Part shown: in pieces, positions 19,610 through 29,601 of the stretch
Numbering within the stretch: the stretch's first letter is position 1
Layout of the letters: each line of letters starts with the position of its first letter
Assembly (NCBI RefSeq): GCF_009904055.1
Contig: NZ_WYDP01000017.1
Span: 40,081 to 104,080, forward strand
DNA: 64,000 bases
Direction of reading: 5' to 3'
From: Rubellimicrobium sp. CFH 75288
Lineage (GTDB): Bacteria > Pseudomonadota > Alphaproteobacteria > Rhodobacterales > Rhodobacteraceae
The notes under the pieces: generated by a model
What the model was told of the DNA's origin: nothing
What the model saw: only the letters and a program-made list of their open reading frames with translations
Databases searched by the model: none
Program-made: the position numbers and the translations under genes

Positions 19610-20275
19610 ATGAACTCTCCCATCATCCAGCTCCTCGTGCTCGGCGCGATCGCGGTGTTCCTGATCCTGCGGCTGCGCAGCGTCCTGGGTACGCGCGAAG
19701 GGTTCGAGAAGACGCCGCCCCCCCTGCCGCCGCAGGGCGGACGGCGGCTGGGCCGGCCGGATCTCGAGGTGATCGAGGGACGGCCCGACCGCGACATCAC
19801 CGACCATGTTCCGGAGGACAGCGAGGCGGCGCGCGCGCTGGCGGCGATGAAGGGGGCCGACCCGTCCTTCTCGGTGCGAGACTTCCTGAGCGGTGCGCGG
19901 GCGGCCTACGAGATGATCCTGATGGCCTTCGAGCGCGGCGATCTGGCGCCGGTCAGGCCGTTCCTGGCCCCGGAAGTCTACGAGGCCATGGCCGCCGTCG
20001 TCGAGGAGCGCCATGCCAAGGGGTTGCGGATCGAGGCCACCTTTGTGGGCATCTCCGACCTCGGCATCAAGGATGCCTCCTTCGACCGCGCCACGGGCGA
20101 GGGCGAGATCAGCGTGCGCTTCGTGGGCGAGATGACCTCCGTCGTGCGCGACGCGGCCGGCACGATCGTGGAGGGATCGCCCTCCGAGATCCGGCGCCAG
20201 CGCGACGTGTGGACCTTTGCGCGCACCATGGGATCGGACGATCCCAACTGGATCCTGGTCGCCACGGGGGAATGA
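19610..20275 (+). CDS. Tim44/TimA family protein
   Basis: Alphaproteobacterial Tim44-like protein related to the mitochondrial import factor TIM44. The 221-residue frame starts at ATG 19610 (MNSPIIQLLVLGAIAVFLIL), one N-terminal membrane helix, then a Pro-rich linker and a Tim44-like domain from about residue 85 (SFSVRDFLSGARAAYEMI, GDLAPVRPFLAPEVY). The predicted site is the periplasmic or cytoplasmic face of the inner membrane. The neighbours fxsA and secB are the usual companions. Frames starting further upstream at 19520 are not family-like. Confidence 0.88.
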   Translation: MNSPIIQLLVLGAIAVFLILRLRSVLGTREGFEKTPPPLPPQGGRRLGRPDLEVIEGRPDRDITDHVPEDSEAARALAAMKGADPSFSVRDFLSGARAAYEMILMAFERGDLAPVRPFLAPEVYEAMAAVVEERHAKGLRIEATFVGISDLGIKDASFDRATGEGEISVRFVGEMTSVVRDAAGTIVEGSPSEIRRQRDVWTFARTMGSDDPNWILVATGE

Positions 20276-20306
20276 GGACGCCCCGGCCGCGGGGGAGGGC
20301 CCTGCC

Positions 20307-20933
20307 GTGAGGCGGCGTCTGACGCCCGAGGAGCGCGCGCTCTGGGACCGCGTGCGCGCGACGGCCGTCCCGCTCAGGCCCGAGCCCGAAGGCTCCGGAC
20401 TCTCTCCGGCGGGAGCGCCGGAGCCGCGCAGCCAGGCCGCCCCGCCCCCGTCGGCTCCGCCCGCGGCGATCCGGCCGTTCCGGATCGGCGAGGCCGCGCC
20501 CGACCGGCCGGCGGGGCGCGGGGGTCCGGCGCCGCGGCCGGTCGCCATGGATGCGTCGGCCTTCCGGCGCCTGACGCGCGGGCGGCTGCGGCCTGAGGCA
20601 AGGCTCGACCTGCACGGACTGACCGAGGCCGAGGCCCATGCAGCCTTGCACGACTTCGTGCTCGACGCCCGGGCCCGGGGGCTCCGCCTCCTGCTCGTCA
20701 TCACGGGCAAGGGGCGGCCCGGCCGGGACGAGCCCGGCCCGTGGCGCCCCGGTCCGGGGCGGCTGCGCCACGACGTGCCGCGATGGCTGGCCCTGCCTCC
20801 CTTCGCGGGCGCGGTGCTGCAGGTGGCGCCCGCCCATCCGCGGCATGGGGGAGAGGGCGCGCTCTACGTCTATCTGCGCGCCGGGGGAACCGGACGGGGC
20901 CGGGGCGGCGTTGGCTCCTCCAGCCGGGGGTGA
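20307..20933 (+). CDS. Smr/MutS2-domain protein
   Basis: Small protein with a C-terminal Smr domain, a fold found in MutS2 and in stand-alone nucleases or RNA-binding proteins. The 208-residue frame starts at GTG 20307 (RRRLTPEERALWDRVRATAV). A variable Pro-rich linker follows, then the Smr core RLDLHGLTEAEAHAALHDFV and LLLVITGKGRPG, ending in APAHPRHGGEGALYVYLR. LDLHG and TGKG motifs are intact. Rhodobacterales often have a lytic transglycosylase (mltA) between the Tim44-like gene and smr; here only 31 bp separate them. Confidence 0.87.
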   Translation: MRRRLTPEERALWDRVRATAVPLRPEPEGSGLSPAGAPEPRSQAAPPPSAPPAAIRPFRIGEAAPDRPAGRGGPAPRPVAMDASAFRRLTRGRLRPEARLDLHGLTEAEAHAALHDFVLDARARGLRLLLVITGKGRPGRDEPGPWRPGPGRLRHDVPRWLALPPFAGAVLQVAPAHPRHGGEGALYVYLRAGGTGRGRGGVGSSSRG

Positions 20934-20936
20934 GAC

Positions 20937-21875
20937 ATGACGGAAACCCTGCCGCTCGCCGAGCGGCTCTGCGTCATCTGCAACGAGGGATCGGGGCGCA
21001 ACAGCCGCGAGGCGGAGGCGGTCGAGGCGGCCATGGCCGTGCTGGGCCCGCGCGCGGTGCTCTGGCGCGTGCGCGGCGCCGAGATCGCGCGGGCGGCCCA
21101 TGCGGCCGTCCGGCAGGGCTTCGGCGGCGTGGTGGCGGCCGGCGGCGACGGCACGGTGATGGCGGTGGCCGATGCGGTGGCCGGATCGGGGCGGCGCTTC
21201 GGCGTCGTGCCGCTCGGCACCTTCAACTTCTTCGCCCGCGGCCACGGCATTCCCGAGGACCCGGCCGAGGCGGCGGCGCTGATCCTGCGGGGCCGCACGC
21301 GCGCGGTCGCCGTGGGGGAGGTCAACGGCAAGCCCTTTCTCAACAACGCGAGCCTGGGGGTCTATCCGGCGATCCTGCGCCAGCGCGAAGGCATCTACCG
21401 GCGCTGGGGCCGGCGGCGGCTGGCGGCGCACTGGGCCTCGGTGCGGACCTTTCTGCGCTTCCAGCGGCCGCTCTATCTCACGATCCTGGCCGACGGGGAG
21501 GAGCGGCGCGTGCGCACGCCGCTGCTCTTTGCCGCGCGCTCGGCCTATCAGCTCGAGACCTTCGGGCTGGCGGGAACGGACTGCGTCGAGAAGGGGCGCT
21601 TTGCCATCTTCGTCGCGCCCGATGCGGGGCCTGCGGGCATGGTCCACAAGGCCTGGCGGCTGGTGCGGCGGACCATGCGCGAGGGGCGGGACTTCGATCT
21701 GATCTGCGCGGCCGAGGCGACGATCCTGACGCGGTCGCGCCATCTGACGGTGGCCTGCGACGGCGAGAAGTTCCGCCTGCGCACGCCGCTGCGGCTGCGG
21801 GTAAGGCCGGCGGCGCTCGAGGTCTTCGTGCCCGACGAGGCCGAGGAGGCCCGGCCGGAGGGCGCGGCGGCATGA
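20937..21875 (+). CDS. Diacylglycerol/lipid kinase family protein
   Basis: Lipid kinase-like protein of the DAGK catalytic family, expected to phosphorylate a lipid head group with ATP. 312 residues: CVICNEGSGRNSREAE at the N terminus, the glycine-rich VVAAGGDGTVMAVADAVA, VVPLGTFNFFARGHGIP, and a beta-rich C-terminal domain containing HLTVACDGEKFRLRTPLRLR. All catalytic motifs are present. It starts 3 bp after the Smr gene and its stop overlaps the phosphoesterase gene in ATGA, so the two enzymes are probably coupled. Confidence 0.88.
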   Translation: MTETLPLAERLCVICNEGSGRNSREAEAVEAAMAVLGPRAVLWRVRGAEIARAAHAAVRQGFGGVVAAGGDGTVMAVADAVAGSGRRFGVVPLGTFNFFARGHGIPEDPAEAAALILRGRTRAVAVGEVNGKPFLNNASLGVYPAILRQREGIYRRWGRRRLAAHWASVRTFLRFQRPLYLTILADGEERRVRTPLLFAARSAYQLETFGLAGTDCVEKGRFAIFVAPDAGPAGMVHKAWRLVRRTMREGRDFDLICAAEATILTRSRHLTVACDGEKFRLRTPLRLRVRPAALEVFVPDEAEEARPEGAAA

Positions 21876-22685
21876 GGCGCGTGCTGCACCTGTCGGACCT
21901 GCATTTCGGCCGCACGCGGCCCGACCTGTTCGAGCCGCTGCTCGCCCTGGCCGAGCGGCTGAAGCCCGACCTCGTGGCCGTGTCCGGCGATCTGACGCAG
22001 CGCGCGCGGCGCGGGCAGTTCGTGCAGGCGCGCGCCTTCCTGGACCGGCTGCCCGCGCCGTGGCTGGCCGTGCCGGGCAACCACGACATCTCGCTCGACA
22101 ACGTGCTGGTGCGGCTTCTGGACCCGTGGGGCCGCTACCGCGGGCTCATCCACGAGGACCTGTCGCCGCGCTGGGAAGACGAGGCGCTGGCGGTGGTGGG
22201 CCTCAACACCGTCAACCGCTATGCGCACCAGTCGGGGCGGATCGGCCGACGGCAGCTGCGCACGATCGCCGCCGCGGCCGCCGACGATCCGGCCCGGCCC
22301 CTCGTCGTGGTCATGCACCATCCGCCCGAGCATCCCGCGGGCTCGCGCAAGAGACCCATGCGCCATGCAGGCCGCGGCGTCGAGGCACTGCGGCGGGCGG
22401 GCGCGGACATCGTGCTCTCGGGGCATCTGCACAACGCCCATGTGGCGCCCCTGTCGGCCGCTCCGGGCATCCTGCTCGTGCAGGCCGGCACGGGCCTGTC
22501 CACGCGCCTGCGGGCGGAGCCCAACACGATCAACTGCCTGGAGATCGGGCCCGGCGACGTGCGCGTGGACCGCTGGGCGGCCTTCGACCGCCCCGACTGG
22601 GAGGTGGTGGAGAGCGCGCGCTTCGTGCGCGACATCACCCGCCCGGACGCGCCCTGGGCGACGGCCGCGCATGAGGGCGGCGCGA

Positions 22686-22705
<20 letters not shown>
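21872..22705 (+). CDS. Calcineurin-like metallophosphoesterase
   Basis: Metallophosphoesterase of the calcineurin family. The 277-residue frame starts at ATG 21872 and shows every metal-binding block: [28 protein letters not shown] and SGHLHNAHV. The pattern is closest to the 3',5'-cyclic AMP phosphodiesterase / YkuE-like group, but the substrate is not fixed by sequence. It overlaps the preceding lipid kinase gene, suggesting a shared function in lipid or nucleotide turnover. Its last 20 bp overlap the end of the convergent hslU. Confidence 0.86.
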
Positions 22706-23993
<1,288 letters not shown>

Positions 23994-24052
23994 GGCGCTC
24001 CTTTCGGTTCCGCGCCCATCTAGGAGCGGCAGGGGGGCCCCTCAAGCCGGGA

Positions 24053-25159
24053 TCAGCCGGCCGGCGGCAGGCGACGGAGGGGCAGAAGGGGGGCGAGTGC
24101 CCGCAGAAGCCGTGCGCGCAGCCGCTCCCAGCCGGCGCCGAGCGCCAGGAGTGCGGCGCCGAGCGCCAGAACGGTGAGCGAGGCCGCCCCGCCTCCGAAC
24201 ACCGCGCCGGCCAGGGCCACGGCATGGGCCACGCCCGCGACCAGGAACGACCGGCGGTCGATCACCACCGCCACCAGCGCGATCAGCGCCAGGAAGAGCC
24301 CGAGCAGGGCATGGGCCGCGGCCGTCCCCTCGGCCAGAAGGGTCAGGGCGATCGTGTTCACCAGGGCCGGCGCGGCAACAAGATGGAGCCAGAAGGCCTG
24401 GGCGGAGCGGCGGGTGACGCGGTAGGGATCGGAAAGATCGAAGGCCATGGCGGCGGCAAAGACGGCAAGGCCGAGGACCAGCGTGACGGCCGCAAAGGGA
24501 CCCTGGCCCGACAGCACGAACAGCTCGCCGATCCCCTCGGGGCTGCCCGCGGCGCTGGCCGCTCCGACCAGCGCCGTGGCAAAGAGGCCCAGCGCCCCGA
24601 GGGCGAGCGCGAAGGGCACGCGGAAGCGCAGCCAGAACAGTCCGATGCTCGCGGTGGCCAGGCCGAGCGGCGCAAGCAGGCTGGTCCAGTCGCCGGCGGC
24701 CACCATGACCGGGTGCGACAGCGCCGCGGTCCAGCCCCAGAGCGCGTTGGCGCCCCAGATCGCCGACAGCGCGATGGCCGGAAAGACCATCCGGCGGCGA
24801 CGGACGAAATACTCGGCGAGCGCCCAGACCAGGGTCCCTCCGGCCGCCGCCACGAGGAGCGAGCGTCCGACGAGGCCGCCGAAGCCGGGGCTGACTGCCG
24901 CGCCGGCGATCCAGAGCGCCGCAAGCCCGGTCCAGCCCGCCACCAGGATGGCCAGCCCCGTGACCACGAAGACCTCGTTGAAGCCCCGGAACAGCTCGAA
25001 GGGTTCGTCATCGGGCGACAGGCCCTCGCGCGCGCCGCGCCGGCTGTCGGCGAGCGCCACGAGACGCGCGGCCTGCGCCTCCGACAGGACGCCCGCCGCC
25101 ACCGCCGCCCGAAGGTCCTCGCGCGACAGCAGCGCGGGGAGGGGAGGCGGGGCGCTCAT
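24053..25159 (-). CDS. DUF2157-like polytopic membrane protein
   Basis: Unknown integral membrane protein of 368 residues. The N-terminal soluble segment [20 protein letters not shown] resembles the start of DUF2157 proteins. Then there are about ten hydrophobic helices (for example [40 protein letters not shown]) separated by short loops, one carrying RRRR after helix 3. No catalytic motif is seen. Its ATG at 25159 overlaps the hslV stop (ATGA), and hslU starts 59 bp downstream. Its function is not known. Confidence 0.75.
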   Translation of the reverse strand: MSAPPPLPALLSREDLRAAVAAGVLSEAQAARLVALADSRRGAREGLSPDDEPFELFRGFNEVFVVTGLAILVAGWTGLAALWIAGAAVSPGFGGLVGRSLLVAAAGGTLVWALAEYFVRRRRMVFPAIALSAIWGANALWGWTAALSHPVMVAAGDWTSLLAPLGLATASIGLFWLRFRVPFALALGALGLFATALVGAASAAGSPEGIGELFVLSGQGPFAAVTLVLGLAVFAAAMAFDLSDPYRVTRRSAQAFWLHLVAAPALVNTIALTLLAEGTAAAHALLGLFLALIALVAVVIDRRSFLVAGVAHAVALAGAVFGGGAASLTVLALGAALLALGAGWERLRARLLRALAPLLPLRRLPPAG

Positions 25160-25725
25160 CCGGGAAGGGTTTCGACCGTGAGATGCGTGTTGGTATAGAC
25201 GCAGATCTCGGCCGCGATCGCCATGGCGCGGCGGGCGATCGCCTCGGCCTCGAGATCGGTGTCCATCAGCGCGCGCGCGGCCGCGAGCGCGTACTGGCCG
25301 CCCGATCCGATGGCGGCCACCCCGCCCTCGGGCTCGAGCACGTCGCCCGCCCCGGTCACCACGAGAAGATCGCGGCCGTCCGTGACGATCAGCATGGCCT
25401 CGAGCTTCTGGAGGATGCGGTCCGTGCGCCAGTCCTTGGCCAGTTCCACGGCGGCGCGCCCGAGCTGGCCGGGGCTCGCCTCGAGCTTCTGTTCGAGCCG
25501 CTCCAGGAGCGCGAAGGCATCGGCGGTGGACCCGGCAAAGCCTGCCACGACCGGATGGCCGCCCGGCTCGAGCCGCCGGACCTTGCGCGCGGTGGCCTTG
25601 ATGACGGTCTGGCCGAGCGACACCTGCCCGTCCCCGGCGACGACCACCCGCCCGCCCTTGCGCACGGCGAGGATGGTGGTTCCGTGCCAGCCGGGGAAGG
25701 CGTCGGGCGGGGACCCGGACGCCAT
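25156..25725 (-). CDS. hslV: ATP-dependent protease peptidase subunit HslV
   Basis: HslV (ClpQ), the N-terminal-threonine peptidase of the HslUV protease. The 189-residue protein starts at ATG 25725 ([20 protein letters not shown]). A 15-residue propeptide precedes the catalytic Thr16 in the [10 protein letters not shown] motif, normal for alphaproteobacteria. Other marks: [20 protein letters not shown] (in part), [20 protein letters not shown] (in part). Its start overlaps the trxA stop by one base (TGATG), so the genes are coupled. Confidence 0.95.
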   Translation of the reverse strand: MASGSPPDAFPGWHGTTILAVRKGGRVVVAGDGQVSLGQTVIKATARKVRRLEPGGHPVVAGFAGSTADAFALLERLEQKLEASPGQLGRAAVELAKDWRTDRILQKLEAMLIVTDGRDLLVVTGAGDVLEPEGGVAAIGSGGQYALAAARALMDTDLEAEAIARRAMAIAAEICVYTNTHLTVETLPG

Positions 25726-26045
25726 CACAGGGCGGAGTCGATCCAGGCCTGCAGCGACGCCTTGGGCGCGGCGCCGACCTTGTTGGAGACGACTTCGCCG
25801 TTCTTGAACAGGAACAGCGCCGGGATGCCGCGGACGCCCAAACGGCCCGGCGTCTCGGGATTCTCGTCCACGTTGACCTTGGCGATCCTCAGACGGTCGC
25901 CGTACTGCTCGCTCAGTTCCTCGAGCGCGGGGCCGATCATCCGGCAGGGCCCGCACCATTCGGCCCAGAAATCCACCACCACGGGGACGGGAGAGTGGAT
26001 GACGTCGCGCTCGAAGGTGGCGTCGGAAACGGCGATCGTGGCCAT
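25725..26045 (-). CDS. trxA: Thioredoxin
   Basis: Thioredoxin 1, a cytoplasmic dithiol reductant. The 106-residue protein starts at ATG 26045 ([15 protein letters not shown]), with the active site [11 protein letters not shown] (C31, C34), the cis-Pro region [14 protein letters not shown], and a normal length. It follows addA by 53 bp on the same strand, and is coupled to hslV. The addB-addA-trxA order is common in Rhodobacterales. Confidence 0.95.
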   Translation of the reverse strand: MATIAVSDATFERDVIHSPVPVVVDFWAEWCGPCRMIGPALEELSEQYGDRLRIAKVNVDENPETPGRLGVRGIPALFLFKNGEVVSNKVGAAPKASLQAWIDSAL

Positions 26046-26098
26046 GGCGGCTCCTTTCGGTGATCGGGGGACGAACCTATGGGCCCCCACCGGGAGCG

Positions 26099-29000
26099 TC
26101 AAGGAGCCGGCCCCCAGGCCGCCGCCGCGCGGGCGAGGGCAGCCTCGAGCAGTCCGGGGGGCAACCGCATCAGGCGGGCCGTGCGCGTCCACAGGATCGC
26201 GCCCTCCACCGGGCGGCCCGGGCAGGCCGCCGCGGCCATGGCCCGATAGGCCGCGACCTGGCGCAGGAGACCCTCGGGCACGTCCCCGGCCCGTTCGGGA
26301 ACAAGGCGGTTGGTCTTGAAATCCACGACCAGGAGTCCCTCGCCGTCGGGCAGGAGGCAGTCCACCTGTCCCTCGAGGCGCCCCAGGCCCGGCAGATCGG
26401 CGGCCAGGGCGACCTCGGCCAGGGCCTCGCACCCCCAGAGGCGGGCCAGATCGGGTGCAGCGATCAGCGCCTGGGCCTCGGCCAGCAGGTCCGGCAGGTC
26501 GCCGGCCAGCGCGGCCTCCTCCGTGGCCTCCATGAGCCGCAGGACGGCGTCGGGGGATGCGCGCGGAAGATGTTCGAGCGCGAGATGGATGAGCCGGCCG
26601 CGCGCCAGCGCCGCGCCGCGCGCCGTGCCGTCTCCCTCCTCGTCGGGCAGGGTCTTGGGACCCCCGAGGTCGGACGGGCTGCGCGGCTCCCGGCGGGGGG
26701 GCGGCGGGGCGAGGGGGCCGGGATCGGCCGGACCTTCCGGGCCGGGCTCCGGAGCGGCCCCCTCCTCCTCGAGGGCGGGCAGCGCCGCCCAGTCATCCAG
26801 ACCGTGGCGCAGGCCCTTGCCTTCGGGATGGCCGAAATCGCATTCCGCGGATCCGAGCGCGAGAAGGCCGCGGCGCACCTCCGCATGCCAGCTGTCGGGG
26901 CCGCACTCCCCGGCGGCGCAGACCACGAGCCAGGATTCGGCGCGCGTCATGGCGACATAGAGCAGGCGCCGCCGCTCGCGCCGTTCGGCCGCCATCAGCG
27001 CGTCGCGGCGCTCGCGCAGGCAGCGCGGCATGGCGTCCACCGTCGGGGGCCAGACGGCGTCGCCCTCCCCCAGGGTGAAGAGCGGGCCGGGTCCCCTGAT
27101 CTCTCGGCTGGCACAGTCGGGCAGCACCACGACCGGGGCCTCGAGCCCCTTGGCCCCGTGCACGGTCATGACGCGGATGCGGTCTCCGGCGGCGTCCATC
27201 TGCCGCTTGACCTCCGCCTCGTCGCAGGCGCGCCATTCGAGAAAGCCCGTGAGCGACGGCACCGACTGGGCCTCGTAGGCCATGGCCTGGGCCAGAAAGG
27301 CATCCAGGGCATCCTCGGCCTCCGGGCCGAGCCGCGCCAGCAGGCGCAGACGGCCTCCATGGCGCAGCAGCAGCCGCTGGGCCAGTTCGTAGGGCCGCAG
27401 GAAATCGGTCTGCGCGCGCAGGTCGCGCAGGATCGTGCGGGCTTCGCTCTCGCCTGCCGCATCCAGCGCCTCCCAGAGGCTGCAGTTCGCCGGGCGTCCA
27501 TGCGCCAGGCGGAACAGGTCGTCCTCGCTCCAGCCGAAGAGGGGCGAACGCAGCGCGGCGGCGAGCGACAGGTCGTCCTGGGGCAGCGACAGCACGCGCA
27601 GCACCGCCTCCACGTCGCGGACCGCGAGTTCGCCGCGCAGAGCGATCCGGTCCGCTCCCGCCACGGCCAGTCCGCGCCGCTTGAGTTCGCGGTTGAGTGC
27701 GGCGAACAGGGTGTCGCGCCGCTGGACCAGGATCATCACGTCGCCCGGACGGATGCGGCGGCGGTGCCAGCGGCCCTCGCGCTCGACGGGCAGCCACTCC
27801 TCCGCGATCATCCGCTCGACCGCCGCCGCCACGCGGCGGGCCAGTTCCAGGTGGGGATGGGGCGGTTCCGTGCCGTGGCCCGGCCCGATCCAGTCCTCGT
27901 CCTCCGGCGGGACCTCGGCCTTCGGGATCGCGGGCCAGAGGTCCACCCGGCCCGGCATCGTGTCGCGAAAGGCGCGGTGCTGCGGCGCGGCGGAGCCGAG
28001 GCCGTCGTGATCCGCGCCAAAGGTGGCGTCCACGGCCTCGAGGATGGGAGGGGCGGAGCGGAAGGAATGCTCGAGTTCGCAGGCGAAGAGCGCCCGGCCC
28101 GCGCGCGCGAGGCTGTCGCCGAAGCGGCGCTGCCAGCGGTCGAAGCCTTCGGCATCGGCGCCCTGGAAGGAGAAGATCGACTGCTTGCGGTCGCCCACGA
28201 CGAACAGGGTGCGCGGGCGGTCCGGGCGCGCACCGGCCCCGGCCGACATCTCCTCGGCCAGCCGCTCGATGACCGCCCACTGGGCGGGCGAGGTGTCCTG
28301 CGCCTCGTCCACGAGGATGTGGTCGAGTCCGCCGTCCAGACGCCACAGCACCCAAGCGGACACGGACGGGTCCGACAGGAGGGCATGGGCCCGCGTGATG
28401 AGGTCGTCGAAGTCGAGCGCGCCGCGCGCGCGCTTGAGCGCGTCGTAGCGGGCGAGAAAGGCCCGCGCGAAGGCATGGAGATCGCGGTTGCGCGCATGTG
28501 CCGCCAGGCAGAGCCGCAATTCGCGCCGCGCCGCGACGTCGCGCATGAGCGCCTCGAGCCGCTTCATGAGGGCCGGCGCGCGGTCCCTCAGCGCCTTTGT
28601 GGGAAAGTCGGTCCGCGGAGCGAAGGGGGTCTTGCCGCTCTTGAACAGAAGGACGCCCTCGAGCGCGGCGAGGCTGTCGGGGGTGAAGGGATCGTGGGCG
28701 CAGACGGACCGGAGCACCTGCGCCGCTGCCTGGTCCTTGGCCCCCCCCTCGGCGCAGAGCGCGGCGAGATCGCGCAGCAACTGGCGCCGCTCGACCGTCT
28801 CGATGCAGCCGAGAAGCGCCGCCTCCGAATCGTCGGGGCCGAGCCCGAGCAGGGCCGCCAGGGCCGCCTCCCCGCGCGCGGGCAGAAAGGCCTGCCGCCT
28901 CTCGATGATGGCGGCCAGAAGCGCGTCGAAGGCCGATGGCGGCATGTGGCGTGCGACCCGGTCGAGAAGGGGAGCCTCCTGCCCGTCGGCGGCCATCGCC

Positions 29001-29518
29001 TCGGCCGCGTCCTGCCGGAGCCGCGCGGCCTCCTGGTCGCCCAGTTCCCGGAAGGTCGGGGGCACTCCCGCCTCGAAGGGGAACCGCCGCAGGAGCGAGG
29101 CGCAGAAGGCGTGGATCGTCTGGATCTTGAGACCGCCGGGCGTCTCGAGGGCCTGGGCGAACAGCCGGCGCGCCTGGGGCAGATCGAGCGGCTCGAGCCC
29201 CTCCGTCAGCCCGAGGTCGCGCAGGTCCGCCAGAAGCGCGTCCTCCGCCCGGAGGGCCCAGCCGCCCAGGCGGCGGAACAGGCGGGTCTGCATCTCGGCC
29301 GCGGCGGCCTTGGTGAAGGTGAGGCAGAGGATGTTGGCCGGGTCGGTCCCCGCCAGAAGGAGCCGCGCCACCCGATCCGTCAGCACCCGCGTCTTGCCCG
29401 AGCCCGCATTGGCCGACAGCCAGGTGGACCGGTGCGGGTCCGCCGCCTCGTGCTGGCGCCGGGCGGCCGGGTGGGGAAGCGGCGCGGCGGAGGGAAAGCC
29501 GGGGCGGGGGGCATTCAT
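26099..29518 (-). CDS. addA: Double-strand break repair helicase-nuclease AddA
   Basis: AddA, the UvrD-like helicase and nuclease subunit of the AddAB recombination complex that processes double-strand breaks for RecA. 1139 residues; Walker [39 protein letters not shown] (motif Ia), [15 protein letters not shown] (Walker B), [36 protein letters not shown] (motif V, in part), [13 protein letters not shown] (motif VI). The C-terminal nuclease site is [20 protein letters not shown], with the D-DxK pattern intact. The whole length is open with no frameshift. Downstream of addB by 83 bp. Confidence 0.95.
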   Translation of the reverse strand: MNAPRPGFPSAAPLPHPAARRQHEAADPHRSTWLSANAGSGKTRVLTDRVARLLLAGTDPANILCLTFTKAAAAEMQTRLFRRLGGWALRAEDALLADLRDLGLTEGLEPLDLPQARRLFAQALETPGGLKIQTIHAFCASLLRRFPFEAGVPPTFRELGDQEAARLRQDAAEAMAADGQEAPLLDRVARHMPPSAFDALLAAIIERRQAFLPARGEAALAALLGLGPDDSEAALLGCIETVERRQLLRDLAALCAEGGAKDQAAAQVLRSVCAHDPFTPDSLAALEGVLLFKSGKTPFAPRTDFPTKALRDRAPALMKRLEALMRDVAARRELRLCLAAHARNRDLHAFARAFLARYDALKRARGALDFDDLITRAHALLSDPSVSAWVLWRLDGGLDHILVDEAQDTSPAQWAVIERLAEEMSAGAGARPDRPRTLFVVGDRKQSIFSFQGADAEGFDRWQRRFGDSLARAGRALFACELEHSFRSAPPILEAVDATFGADHDGLGSAAPQHRAFRDTMPGRVDLWPAIPKAEVPPEDEDWIGPGHGTEPPHPHLELARRVAAAVERMIAEEWLPVEREGRWHRRRIRPGDVMILVQRRDTLFAALNRELKRRGLAVAGADRIALRGELAVRDVEAVLRVLSLPQDDLSLAAALRSPLFGWSEDDLFRLAHGRPANCSLWEALDAAGESEARTILRDLRAQTDFLRPYELAQRLLLRHGGRLRLLARLGPEAEDALDAFLAQAMAYEAQSVPSLTGFLEWRACDEAEVKRQMDAAGDRIRVMTVHGAKGLEAPVVVLPDCASREIRGPGPLFTLGEGDAVWPPTVDAMPRCLRERRDALMAAERRERRRLLYVAMTRAESWLVVCAAGECGPDSWHAEVRRGLLALGSAECDFGHPEGKGLRHGLDDWAALPALEEEGAAPEPGPEGPADPGPLAPPPPRREPRSPSDLGGPKTLPDEEGDGTARGAALARGRLIHLALEHLPRASPDAVLRLMEATEEAALAGDLPDLLAEAQALIAAPDLARLWGCEALAEVALAADLPGLGRLEGQVDCLLPDGEGLLVVDFKTNRLVPERAGDVPEGLLRQVAAYRAMAAAACPGRPVEGAILWTRTARLMRLPPGLLEAALARAAAAWGPAP

Positions 29519-29601
29519 GGGCGGCGGGTCCGGTCGGTCGGCAGGCGGGCGGCGTCGCGGCCCAGCCTAGCGGGGGGCGGCGTCGGGTGCGAGTCCCGGG
29601 C

